A DNA stretch of 64,000 bases from the NCBI RefSeq assembly GCF_040546025.1, contig NZ_JBEPNA010000013.1, positions 36,867 to 100,866 of the forward strand, read 5' to 3'. Position 1 is the first letter of the stretch, and each line of letters opens with the position of its first letter. A program made the translations under genes and the position numbers. The notes under the pieces were generated by a model. That model worked only from the letters and a program-made list of their open reading frames with translations. It ran no database searches and was not told the DNA's origin. Positions 1-7,051 of this stretch are shown piece after piece. The stretch comes from Marisediminicola sp040546025 (GTDB lineage Bacteria > Actinomycetota > Actinomycetes > Actinomycetales > Microbacteriaceae).

Positions 1-1191
1 GGCGCGGGAGGAGCCCGTGACGATGAGCTTGGCAAGCAGGGAGTCGAACGCGCCGCTGATGACGTCGCCGGTCGTGACGCCGCTGTCGACTCGCACGCCG
101 GGCCCACCGGGGAAGCGCAGAACGTGCACGGGACCGGGGGAGGGCATGAAGTTCAGACCGGGGTCCTCGCCATTGATGCGGAACTCGATCGAGTGGCCCT
201 GCGCGACGGGGTCGCCGTAGCCGATGGCCTGGCCCTCGGCGAGCCGGAACTGCTCGCGCACGAGGTCGATGCCCGTGACCTCCTCCGATACCGGATGCTC
301 GACCTGCAGCCGCGTGTTGACCTCGAGGAACGAGACGGTGCCGTCCTTCGCGACGAGGAACTCGCAGGTTCCGGCGCCGACGTAGCCGACCTCGCGCAGG
401 ATCGCCTTCGACGCGGTGTACAGCAGTTCATTCTGTGCGTCGGTGAGGAATGGCGCGGGTGCCTCCTCGACAAGCTTCTGGTGTCGGCGCTGCAGCGAGC
501 AGTCGCGGGTCGACACCACGACGACCGTGCCGAAGACGTCGGCGAGACACTGGGTCTCGACGTGGCGCGGCTGGTCGAGGTACTTCTCGACGAAGCACTC
601 GCCGCGACCGAACGCGGCGACGGCCTCACGGGTCGCGGAGTCGAACAGCTCCGGCACCTCCTCGCGGGTGCGCGCGACCTTGAGCCCGCGCCCGCCACCG
701 CCGAACGCGGCCTTGATCGCGACGGGCAGGCCGTGCAGGTCGACGAAGTCGAGCACCTCGGATGCGCCGGAGACGGGGTTGAGCGTGCCGGGTGCGAGCG
801 GGGCGCCGACGCGCTCGGCGATGTGGCGAGCTGAGACCTTGTCGCCGAGCTGCTCGATGGCCTCCGGCGACGGTCCGATCCAGATGAGGCCGGCGTCGAT
901 GACGGCCCGTGCGAACGCCGCGTTCTCGGCGAGGAAGCCATAGCCGGGGTGCACGGCGTCGGCGCCGGACCGGCGGGCGATCGACAGGAGCTTTTCGATC
1001 ACGAGGTAGGTTTCCGCCGAGGTGGAGCCGTTCAGCGCGTACGCCTCGTCGGCGAGCTTCACGTGGCGGGCGTCGCGATCCTGGTCGGCGTAGACGGCCA
1101 CCGAGGCGATGGAGCTGTCGCGCGCCGCCCGGATGACCCTGACGGCTATCTCTCCACGATTGGCGATCAGAACCTTAGTTATCCGGGGCAT
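1..1191 (-). CDS. Acyl-CoA carboxylase alpha subunit, biotin carboxylase part (3' end outside window)
   Basis: This subunit carboxylates biotin with ATP and bicarbonate, and a partner beta subunit passes the carboxyl to acetyl- or propionyl-CoA for fatty-acid and lipid synthesis. The gene reads leftward from an ATG at 1191 (MPRITKVLIANRGEIAVRVI), the classic N-terminus of biotin carboxylase. The frame stays open for 397 codons to base 1, where it reads FDSLLAKLIV, a conserved stretch late in the carboxylase domain. The biotin carrier domain expected in the roughly 600-residue actinobacterial alpha subunit would lie beyond the window. maf, accE and accD lie close by, as in the mycobacterial accA3 locus. 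No in-frame stop was seen. The family assignment is firm; the preferred acyl-CoA cannot be told from sequence. Confidence 0.95.
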   Translation of the reverse strand, partial: MPRITKVLIANRGEIAVRVIRAARDSSIASVAVYADQDRDARHVKLADEAYALNGSTSAETYLVIEKLLSIARRSGADAVHPGYGFLAENAAFARAVIDAGLIWIGPSPEAIEQLGDKVSARHIAERVGAPLAPGTLNPVSGASEVLDFVDLHGLPVAIKAAFGGGGRGLKVARTREEVPELFDSATREAVAAFGRGECFVEKYLDQPRHVETQCLADVFGTVVVVSTRDCSLQRRHQKLVEEAPAPFLTDAQNELLYTASKAILREVGYVGAGTCEFLVAKDGTVSFLEVNTRLQVEHPVSEEVTGIDLVREQFRLAEGQAIGYGDPVAQGHSIEFRINGEDPGLNFMPSPGPVHVLRFPGGPGVRVDSGVTTGDVISGAFDSLLAKLIVTGSSRA

Positions 1192-1199
1192 AGTGCCCA

Positions 1200-1205
1200 A
1201 CTCTA
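1200..1205 (-). promoter_or_regulatory. -10 box for the biotin carboxylase gene
   Basis: TAGAGT on the minus strand lies 8 nt before the ATG at 1191. This distance leaves almost no leader. No clear -35 box was seen. Confidence 0.45.
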
Positions 1206-1287
1206 TTGCCGCACAGCACGGTCGAATTGGCCACGACCCACAAAAAAGTGTCGTGTCGCAGCGAGACCTTCTACAAAACGGCGATGG

Positions 1288-1926
1288 TCAGCGGTTCCAG
1301 AGCGCCGGCCAGCTGACGTCGAAACCGCGGAAAAGGCCACGCAGCGCGGCCAGCGAGAGCCCGACGACGGCGTGCGGATCGCCCTCGATCGAGGTGATGA
1401 AGGGAGCTCCGAGGCTGTCGATGGTGAAGGCGCCGGCGACGGCGAGCGGCTCCCCGGTTGCGATGTAGGCATCGATTTCGTGATCGGTGATGTCCGAGGC
1501 GAACGTGACCGCCGACGTCGTCACCGAACCGGCTCCCCGGGCGGCGACCCCGGCGCGGTGGTCGATGAGCCAGTGCCCCGAGTGCAGGTGGCCGGTGCGT
1601 CCGCGCTGCAGCAGCCAGCGTTCCCGGGCGACGTGCGGCAAGTGCGGTTTGCCGTAGATGATGCCGTCGAGCTCGAACGCGGAATCGCCGCCGAGGATGA
1701 ACCCGTCGATCTCCTGCCCATCGGGTGTGCGCCCCACGACGGCCTCGGCCTTGGCCCTGGCAAGCAGCTCGACCATCTCGGGGGCCCCGATCGGCCCGTG
1801 TTCCCCCACCCACGACGCGACGGCCGCATCCTCGTCGACGAGCGAGTCGATGACGACGGGCTCGATGCCCGCGGCGCGCAGCGTCGCGAGCCGCGCGGGA
1901 GAGGTGGAGGCCAGATAGAGGCGCAC
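1288..1926 (-). CDS. maf: Maf-family nucleoside triphosphate pyrophosphatase
   Basis: Maf proteins hydrolyse non-canonical or modified nucleoside triphosphates (dTTP/UTP or m7GTP type) to the monophosphate and pyrophosphate, and have been linked to septum control. The 212-residue product opens with MRLYLASTSPARLATLRAAG, the family's phosphate-binding SxSPxR motif. The middle matches the later family motifs poorly by eye (GGDSAFELDGIIYGKP instead of the usual ADTVV-type block followed by a kept KP), but LARAKAEAV and the overall length fit. The start is GTG at 1926, with AGGAG just upstream. It lies between the carboxylase alpha gene and the methyltransferase, the conserved actinobacterial position. 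The subgroup and substrate were not determined. Confidence 0.9.
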   Translation of the reverse strand: MRLYLASTSPARLATLRAAGIEPVVIDSLVDEDAAVASWVGEHGPIGAPEMVELLARAKAEAVVGRTPDGQEIDGFILGGDSAFELDGIIYGKPHLPHVARERWLLQRGRTGHLHSGHWLIDHRAGVAARGAGSVTTSAVTFASDITDHEIDAYIATGEPLAVAGAFTIDSLGAPFITSIEGDPHAVVGLSLAALRGLFRGFDVSWPALWNR

Positions 1927-1934
1927 GGTGCTCC

Positions 1935-1940
1935 TATGCT
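1935..1940 (+). promoter_or_regulatory. -10 box for leaderless start of the TRAM methyltransferase
   Basis: TATGCT ends 6 nt before the ATG at 1947, so transcription should begin at or next to the start codon. This supports 1947 as the true start. Confidence 0.55.
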
Positions 1941-1946
1941 CGATGG

Positions 1947-3218
1947 ATGGGTGACATGCAGGGCGAACGCGTCGAGGTCGAGATTACAGGCGTTGCACAT
2001 GGCGGAATCTTCGTTGCGCGGCACGAGGGGCGGGTCATCTTCGTCAGCGATGCGATCCCCGGCGAGCGGGTCATCGCGCAGATCACCGATGATGCGAAGT
2101 CGTCATTCTGGCGGGCCGACACCGTCGCGGTGCTCGACGCCTCGCCGCACCGCCGGCCCCACGTCTGGGACTCGGCCGCCCTGGACCGGGAGCCGGCCCA
2201 GCGCGCGGGAGGCGCGGAGTTCGGCCACATCCTTCTCGAGCACCAGCGCGAGCTCAAGCGACAGGTGATCGTCGATTCGATGAAGCGGATGGCGAAGCTC
2301 GACGTCGCAGTCGACGTCGCGGCGCTGCCATCCGGCGAGCTGGCCGGCGAGGCAGTCGCCGATGGGGACGGCACGGGATGGCGCACCCGGCTGCGGCTGC
2401 ACGTCGGTGACGACGGCACACCCGGCCCGTATGCGGCCAGGTCGCACCGGGTGATCGAGGTGACCGAGCTTCCGCTCGCCGTGCCCGAGGCCCGAAAGGT
2501 TGCGCCGCTCGGCGAGAAATTCACCGGAGCGGACTTCGTCGACATCGTCGTGCCGTCGACAGGCGCCCCTCTCGTGCTGGTTGACGATGCGGCATCCGGT
2601 CCCACGAAGCACTCGAACCGCATCATCGAACGGGTCGGCGACCGCGATTTCCGACTCGACGTCCGCGGGTTCTGGCAGGTGCACCGGCATGCGGCCCAAG
2701 CACTGACCACGGCGGTGCAGCAGGCGATCGACGAGTCGCTCTTCGACGCGCGGGCCGCGAACCTCGACCTCTACGGCGGCGTCGGGCTCCTCGCGGCCGC
2801 GGTCGGCGACAGGTTCGGCCGGGCCGTGCGCATCACGAGCGTCGAGAGCGACGCGGGGGCGACCGACCACGCCGCCGAGAATCTCGTCGACTGGGTCGGC
2901 GCCGCAGCCGTCACGGCGCGAGTCGAGCGCTACCTTCGCCAGGTCGGTACCGAGGCGCGCGGCGCCGACCGGTCTCGGCTGCGGGCGGCGACCGTGGTCC
3001 TCGACCCGCCGCGGGCCGGGGCGGGCAAGGCGGTCGTCAGTGAACTCGTGCGGCTGGAACCGGCCCAGATCGTCTATGTCGCCTGCGACCCCGTTGCCCT
3101 CGCGCGTGATGTCGCCCTGTTCGCAGCCCAGGGCTACGAGATGTCCCGGCTGGTTGCCTTCGACCTGTTCCCGAACACCCACCACGTCGAGGCCGTCGCG
3201 ACGCTTGTGCGGCGCTGA
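1947..3218 (+). CDS. TRAM-domain class I SAM-dependent RNA methyltransferase (TrmA/RlmC/RlmD family)
   Basis: Members of this family methylate C5 of uridine in tRNA or rRNA using SAM. In the 423-residue product an N-terminal TRAM fold (GVAHGGIFVARHEGRVIFV) is followed by a linker and a Rossmann methyltransferase domain. The latter holds LDLYGGVGLLA for SAM binding, VVLDPPRAGAG, the catalytic cysteine in VYVACDP, and the closing DLFPNTHHVEAV. The linker where RumA-type enzymes carry an iron-sulfur cluster has no cysteines, so this is a cluster-free member. The target RNA cannot be deduced. It is divergent from maf and probably transcribed alone from the box at 1935. Confidence 0.9.
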   Translation: MGDMQGERVEVEITGVAHGGIFVARHEGRVIFVSDAIPGERVIAQITDDAKSSFWRADTVAVLDASPHRRPHVWDSAALDREPAQRAGGAEFGHILLEHQRELKRQVIVDSMKRMAKLDVAVDVAALPSGELAGEAVADGDGTGWRTRLRLHVGDDGTPGPYAARSHRVIEVTELPLAVPEARKVAPLGEKFTGADFVDIVVPSTGAPLVLVDDAASGPTKHSNRIIERVGDRDFRLDVRGFWQVHRHAAQALTTAVQQAIDESLFDARAANLDLYGGVGLLAAAVGDRFGRAVRITSVESDAGATDHAAENLVDWVGAAAVTARVERYLRQVGTEARGADRSRLRAATVVLDPPRAGAGKAVVSELVRLEPAQIVYVACDPVALARDVALFAAQGYEMSRLVAFDLFPNTHHVEAVATLVRR

Positions 3219-3276
3219 CGGGCCCGGATTCTGACCGGCACGCCGCAGCAACCCACGCTGGCGCCTCGCGCCGCGT

Positions 3277-3282
3277 TAAGCT
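3277..3282 (+). promoter_or_regulatory. -10 box of the two-component operon
   Basis: TAAGCT lies about 50 nt before the response-regulator start. It would leave a short leader containing AAGGA at 3322-3326, five nt before the ATG at 3332. Confidence 0.4.
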
Positions 3283-3331
3283 AGGCGGTGAGGCCGTCGT
3301 GGACGGCGGTCTGCAGGAGACAAGGATCACC

Positions 3332-4036
3332 ATGGCCCAGCCAACAACGCACGTTCCCGTTGCGGGAGCGCCGGCGACGACCGTGCGCGTCTCCGTCGTG
3401 GACGACCACGAGTCGGTCAGGCTCGGGCTCAAGGCCGCCTGCACCGACGCGGGATTCGAGTTCATCGTCGCCGCGGCATCCGTCGACGAGCTGATTGCGC
3501 AGCTGGGCGGCCGGGAGTGCGACGTTGTCGTGCTCGATCTCTCGCTCGGCGACGGCTCGACCGTCACGGAGAATGTCAAGCGCGTGCAGGCCGTCGGCTC
3601 CGCGGTGCTCATCCACAGCATCGCCGACCGGGTCGCCTCGGTGCGCGAGGCCCTCGCAGCGGGCGCGGCAGGTGTCATCCCGAAGTCGTCCGCGACCAAG
3701 ACCGTGATTTCCGCCGTCGAGACCGTCGCTCGGGGCGATGTGCTCAACAACCTCGAGTGGGCGACGGCCATCGACGCCGACAGCGACTTCGCCAAGGCGC
3801 AGCTGGGTCGCCGCGAGCGCGAGATCCTGCACCTGTACGCCTCTGGGTTCCCGCTCAAGCTCGCCGCGCAGCAGCTTGGCATCGGGTACTCCACGGCCAG
3901 GGAATACCTCGACCGTATCCGGGTGAAGTACGTGGAGGTGGGCCGACCGGCGCCCACCAAGGTCGACCTGCTCCGCCGAGCGGTCGAAGACGGCATCCTT
4001 CCGGGGCTCGACCCGGAAGCCGGTGATGGCCGCTAA
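3332..4036 (+). CDS. LuxR/NarL-family response regulator
   Basis: DNA-binding regulator controlled by phosphorylation, the likely partner of the kinase encoded next. The receiver domain begins at VRVSVVDDHESVRLG, the phosphoacceptor is Asp69 in VLDLSLGDGS, and the lysine of the switch region sits in GVIPKSS. The C-terminal helix-turn-helix reads LGRREREILHLYASG followed by LAAQQLGIGYSTAREYLDRI, typical of NarL-type domains. I chose ATG 3332 because AAGGA lies five nt upstream; an in-frame ATG at 3299 lacks such a site. The stop overlaps the kinase start by 14 nt, so the two are translated together. The regulated genes are unknown. Confidence 0.93.
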   Translation: MAQPTTHVPVAGAPATTVRVSVVDDHESVRLGLKAACTDAGFEFIVAAASVDELIAQLGGRECDVVVLDLSLGDGSTVTENVKRVQAVGSAVLIHSIADRVASVREALAAGAAGVIPKSSATKTVISAVETVARGDVLNNLEWATAIDADSDFAKAQLGRREREILHLYASGFPLKLAAQQLGIGYSTAREYLDRIRVKYVEVGRPAPTKVDLLRRAVEDGILPGLDPEAGDGR

Positions 4037-5327
4037 CGAACCACCCCACGGCGGGATGGGGCAGCCGCGAACATCTCGGAACCCGATCAGCCGTCGCCAG
4101 ATCGAAACAGTCATCTCCCGGTCGACGGGGGTCTTCGGGCTGGTGTTCGGCGCTCAGACGGTGCCAGTCTTGCTCGCGCAATCCTCGTTTATGATCCCTG
4201 AGTGGTCGTTGTTCGCCCAAGGACTCCTCTTCGGAGGGCTGCTGCTGTCGGTCGCCGCCTCGATCCTGAAGCGGTGGGTGCTGATCGTCAACGGTTTCGT
4301 CGCTGTGGCCTGGTTCGTCGTGATGGCGACCTGGCCCACCGGGGTCGCCGATGTGGCCGTCGTGTCGGACGAGCGCCCCTGGCCGTGGTTCATCTGCACG
4401 GTGGCGACCGCCGCCGCCGCCGTCGCCTGGCCCGTGTGGGCCGCCGTCGTGGCGCTCGTGGTAGCGCCGCTCACCTACGGCATCGTGCGGGTGACGCCGG
4501 CCGGAGGGGCTGCACCGCTCGACCTCGCCGCCTACGACGTGATTTATGCGATCATCCTCGGCGGCACTGTTCTCATCATCATCACGATGCTCCGGCAGGC
4601 GGCGGCATCGGTCGACCTCGCCCAGTCGACCGCACTCGATCGCTACTCCTACGCTGTGCGCCAGCACGCCACCGAGGTCGAAAGGGTGCAGGTCGACGCG
4701 ATCGTGCACGATAGCGTGCTCACGACCCTCATCTCGGCGGCGCGGTCGCACGCCCCGGAGGCCGAGGCGCTGGCCGTACGGATGGCGAGCAACGCGATGG
4801 GCTACCTGCGGGACGCCGCGGCGTCATCGCCGGATGACGCGACGAAGGTGAGAGTGGGCGATCTCGCCGTGCGGATCCGGTCGGCGGCCGACGCCGTCTC
4901 GGTTGCGTTCGAGTACCGGCCGGGCGAGATCAGTGACTGGGACCTCCCGTCGCAGGCCGCGGAGGCCGTGTACTCGGCCGCCGTGCAGTCGATGGTCAAC
5001 AGCACCCAGCACGCTGGTTCCGATCCGAACACCACGAGGTGGGTCGGAGTGCGCTGTGCGCCCGGCGGCGGAGTGGTCGTTGTCGTCGGGGACACCGGCG
5101 CCGGATTCGACCCTCAAGCCGTGCCGACCGCGAGGATCGGGCTGAGGATCTCGATTCTCGAGCGGGTCAGTAATGCCGGCGGGCACGTCGACGTGGATTC
5201 GCGCCCCGGAGAGGGCACCGTCATCACGATCCGCTGGCCGGCCGCTGAGAGCGTCTGGCCCGGGTCTGGCCCGGATGCCGGCGAGGGTGCTGTGCCGGTT
5301 GCCGCCGGCGAGGGCGCGACATCGTGA
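4023..5327 (+). CDS. Membrane sensor histidine kinase
   Basis: Likely senses an envelope signal and phosphorylates the preceding regulator. The 434 residues start at GTG 4023 or ATG 4026 within the end of the regulator gene. About five or six hydrophobic segments fill residues 30-190. A dimerisation helix follows with His229 in VHDSVLTTL, the HisKA_3-like phosphoacceptor. The ATPase domain has an unusual N-box (QSMVNSTQHAG, where Glu is usual in place of Gln) and a good G1 box (GDTGAGFD), followed by GLRISILERV and GEGTVITIRWP. No extracellular sensor domain is apparent, so the signal may be perceived in the membrane. The third gene overlaps its stop by 4 nt. Confidence 0.9.
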   Translation: MMAANEPPHGGMGQPRTSRNPISRRQIETVISRSTGVFGLVFGAQTVPVLLAQSSFMIPEWSLFAQGLLFGGLLLSVAASILKRWVLIVNGFVAVAWFVVMATWPTGVADVAVVSDERPWPWFICTVATAAAAVAWPVWAAVVALVVAPLTYGIVRVTPAGGAAPLDLAAYDVIYAIILGGTVLIIITMLRQAAASVDLAQSTALDRYSYAVRQHATEVERVQVDAIVHDSVLTTLISAARSHAPEAEALAVRMASNAMGYLRDAAASSPDDATKVRVGDLAVRIRSAADAVSVAFEYRPGEISDWDLPSQAAEAVYSAAVQSMVNSTQHAGSDPNTTRWVGVRCAPGGGVVVVVGDTGAGFDPQAVPTARIGLRISILERVSNAGGHVDVDSRPGEGTVITIRWPAAESVWPGSGPDAGEGAVPVAAGEGATS

Positions 5328-6376
5328 GCATCTCGATTCCCCGCTATCTCATCGTGATGCTCGCGGCGGTGTTCTCGGCCTATCACCTGCTGCTCGCGGC
5401 GGTATCGATCGATGTCCCGGTGCGGAACGGCCCCTACATCGCAGCGATGGTGCTGTACGCGATCGCGACCATCGCGAGCCTGTGGCCGACGAAGTCGACC
5501 CGGATGCCGATCTGGATGGCGTCGTTCAACGTCGCAGTCTCGCTTGCCGTCGCACTCCTTGTGACGAGTCAGCTGCCAGCCGGACCGGGCAACAGCTACG
5601 CAGCGTGGCACACGGCCGCGATCGGCACGCTGATGGTCATCACGTCGACCCGGCGGCGCCAGTCGCTCGCCTGGATCGGCGTCGGCGCCCTCGCTGTCCA
5701 GACCGTTGCCTGGCAGGGCTTCGGCGCCCTACTCGAGGTCGGGACCCTCGGGAGCATCATCTGGGTCGCGATCTCCCACGCACTCGCCTACTCCCTCGCC
5801 TCTGCCGGACGCGACGCTCGCCACTACGCCCTGGCCGAGCGGGAAGCCGCCGAGTGGCGCGCGGCGCAGGAGGCGCATGTGTTCGAGCGCCAGTTCAGGC
5901 TCGGTCAGACCAGTCGCATGGCTGTTCCCATGCTGCGGGAGATTGTCGCGAGCGGAGGGGACCTCACGGACGCCCAGCGTGAGGAATGCCTGCTCCTCGA
6001 GGGGGCGATCCGTGATGAGATCCGCGGGCGCAAACTGCTCAACGACCGAGTGCGACACGAGGTCATGGCCTCCCGCAGGCGCGGCACGACCGTCACGCTG
6101 CTCGACGAGGGCGGAATTGACGACCTTTCCGAGGGTGAGCTGGATCGCGTGCTCAACCACCTCGCGAAGGCGATCGGCGGCTCGAAGGCCGACCGGATCA
6201 TCGCGCGGACCGTGCCCCACGGATCCGAGACGGCCGTGACGGTCGTCGGGCTCAGCTCGGGCAGTGACGGCACCAGCTCCGCGCTCGGCCAGGAGTCAGA
6301 CGACGAGGACGACGACGAGATCGACTTGTGGCTTGAGATTCCGCGAGTCGTCGAGCGTGGCGCACACGCCCTGTAA
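5324..6376 (+). CDS. Kinase-like membrane protein without a recognisable ATPase site
   Basis: Third gene of the two-component operon, GTG start overlapping the kinase stop by 4 nt. The 350-residue product has about five hydrophobic segments up to residue ~165, a charged coiled-coil-like stretch (AEREAAEWRAAQEAHVFERQ), and a cytoplasmic part resembling the later half of actinobacterial sensor kinases (EIRGRKLLNDRVRHEVM, then TVTLLDEGGIDDLSEGELDRVL). I see no convincing N, G1 or G2 box for ATP binding. The C-terminus has an acidic patch (SDDEDDDEID). I infer a degenerate partner that could dimerise with or tune the true kinase; its role is not established. It could also be an unrelated membrane protein that copied only the helical scaffold. 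Confidence 0.75.
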   Translation: MSISIPRYLIVMLAAVFSAYHLLLAAVSIDVPVRNGPYIAAMVLYAIATIASLWPTKSTRMPIWMASFNVAVSLAVALLVTSQLPAGPGNSYAAWHTAAIGTLMVITSTRRRQSLAWIGVGALAVQTVAWQGFGALLEVGTLGSIIWVAISHALAYSLASAGRDARHYALAEREAAEWRAAQEAHVFERQFRLGQTSRMAVPMLREIVASGGDLTDAQREECLLLEGAIRDEIRGRKLLNDRVRHEVMASRRRGTTVTLLDEGGIDDLSEGELDRVLNHLAKAIGGSKADRIIARTVPHGSETAVTVVGLSSGSDGTSSALGQESDDEDDDEIDLWLEIPRVVERGAHAL

Positions 6377-6395
6377 GCGGCGGGCTTAACGAGAA

Positions 6396-6422
6396 ATAGG
6401 ACCGGCCACCGGCCGGTCCTAT
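6396..6422 (+). terminator. Hairpin ending the two-component operon
   Basis: A perfect 12-bp stem (ATAGGACCGGCC with its complement) with a 3-nt loop, 19 nt after the stop codon at 6376. There is no T-run after it, so termination by the hairpin alone is inferred. Confidence 0.65.
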
Positions 6423-6431
6423 CCAAATCCC

Positions 6432-6468
6432 CGAGTCAGGGCGATAACCCGAATACCGCCCTGACTCG
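6432..6468. repeat. Second perfect inverted repeat after the operon
   Basis: CGAGTCAGGGCG and its exact complement form a 12-bp stem with a 13-nt loop, only 9 nt after the first hairpin. It is a possible back-up or bidirectional terminator, or part of a structured RNA. Confidence 0.65.
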
Positions 6469-6477
6469 CCCCCAATG

Positions 6478-6507
6478 CATTAGCCCGCTTACCCTAGTCG
6501 GCTAATG
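6478..6507. repeat. Inverted repeat CATTAGCC / GGCTAATG
   Basis: An 8-bp perfect stem with a 14-nt loop, third in a row of hairpins in this gap. Confidence 0.5.
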
Positions 6508-6513
6508 ATTGGC

Positions 6514-6535
6514 GGTGTGCTCATTGAGCAACACC
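6514..6535. repeat. Bulged hairpin GGTGTGCTC / GAGCAACACC
   Basis: Nine base pairs with one bulged A and a 3-nt loop (ATT), fourth in the hairpin series. Confidence 0.5.
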
Positions 6536-6565
6536 TAGCAAGAACAATCATGCAACGAACCGGGG

Positions 6566-6604
6566 GTCCCCGAAAGTCATCTCTTTAGGGGACTTCCGGG
6601 GGAC
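6566..6604. repeat. Long imperfect hairpin
   Basis: The outer arms GTCCCCG and CGGGGGAC (one bulge) enclose the inner arms AAGTC and GACTT. Together they make about 12 pairs around a loop of about 12 nt. Confidence 0.5.
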
Positions 6605-6796
6605 AATTTTGTACCCTGTCACCCGTTTGGGGTGCCCACGGACCGATAACGGCGGGAGGTGCACGACGGATAACGGGGTACATTTCGCCTGTCACGGCGC
6701 ATTAGCGCTGCCGGGTCGGCCGGCTACGACGAAATCCGTGACGAGTGTTGCGAAATCCGAAGGTGTGCTCGTTCCCAACGACGGAATCGGCGGAAA

Positions 6797-6817
6797 CGCC
6801 CCCCGTTGTGGGGGGTG
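6797..6817 (-). terminator. Intrinsic terminator of the accD-accE operon
   Basis: Directly after the accE stop codon on the minus strand: an 8-bp stem (CACCCCCC with GGGGGGCG, one G-T pair), a 5-nt loop and a short T-run (complement of 6794-6796). Confidence 0.7.
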
Positions 6818-7051
6818 TTAGCCCGAGAACGAGCGCCAGGCGCCCGACCCCGGCGCGAGCGGCTGGCGCAGGGCTCGCTGGCTCCGCTGCCAGGCGCTCC
6901 GGGGCGTGGAGGTCTCGAGGAGCGCATCGTCGGAGAGCTCCTCGGCGAGCGCCGTGACAACGGCGGTTATTGCGGCGAGCTCCGCGGCGGAGGGGTCACC
7001 GGCGAGGATGGTGATCTCGGCGTCGGCTTCGCCCTCGGGCACCGTGATCAC
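6818..7051 (-). CDS. accE: Acyl-CoA carboxylase epsilon subunit
   Basis: A small actinobacterial subunit that stabilises the alpha-beta complex of acetyl/propionyl-CoA carboxylase. The 77-residue product has an acidic, alanine-rich N-terminal half beginning MITVPEGEADAEITI. It ends in the family's hallmark tail, with Trp, Arg and LRQPL residues leading to PGSGAWRSFSG. The GTG start at 7051 overlaps the accD stop by 4 nt, so the two are translationally coupled, and a terminator follows the stop codon. The position between maf and accD5 matches the conserved locus. It is easily missed because of its length, but tail and context agree. Confidence 0.9.
   Translation of the reverse strand: MITVPEGEADAEITILAGDPSAAELAAITAVVTALAEELSDDALLETSTPRSAWQRSQRALRQPLAPGSGAWRSFSG

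Larger units (their letters stand above)
6423..6796. other. Structured non-coding gap between convergent operons
   Basis: No credible gene is visible here. Besides the hairpins listed separately there is a partial inverted repeat (6611-6625 with 6667-6681, 12 of 15 positions matching) and two GATAACGG-type direct repeats near 6653 and 6669. The base composition is visibly less GC-rich than the flanking genes. The stretch could hold a small RNA, paired terminators or regulator sites; nothing in the sequence decides which. Confidence 0.5.

Noticed and set aside
2103..3251. 382-codon open frame on the minus strand over the methyltransferase gene
   Set aside because: It is antisense to a gene with clear motifs, and its own protein has no family pattern; such frames are common in high-GC DNA.
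6609..6821. 70-codon plus-strand frame in the hairpin gap
   Set aside because: It starts from TTG without a ribosome site, overlaps the accE terminator and has no recognisable features.
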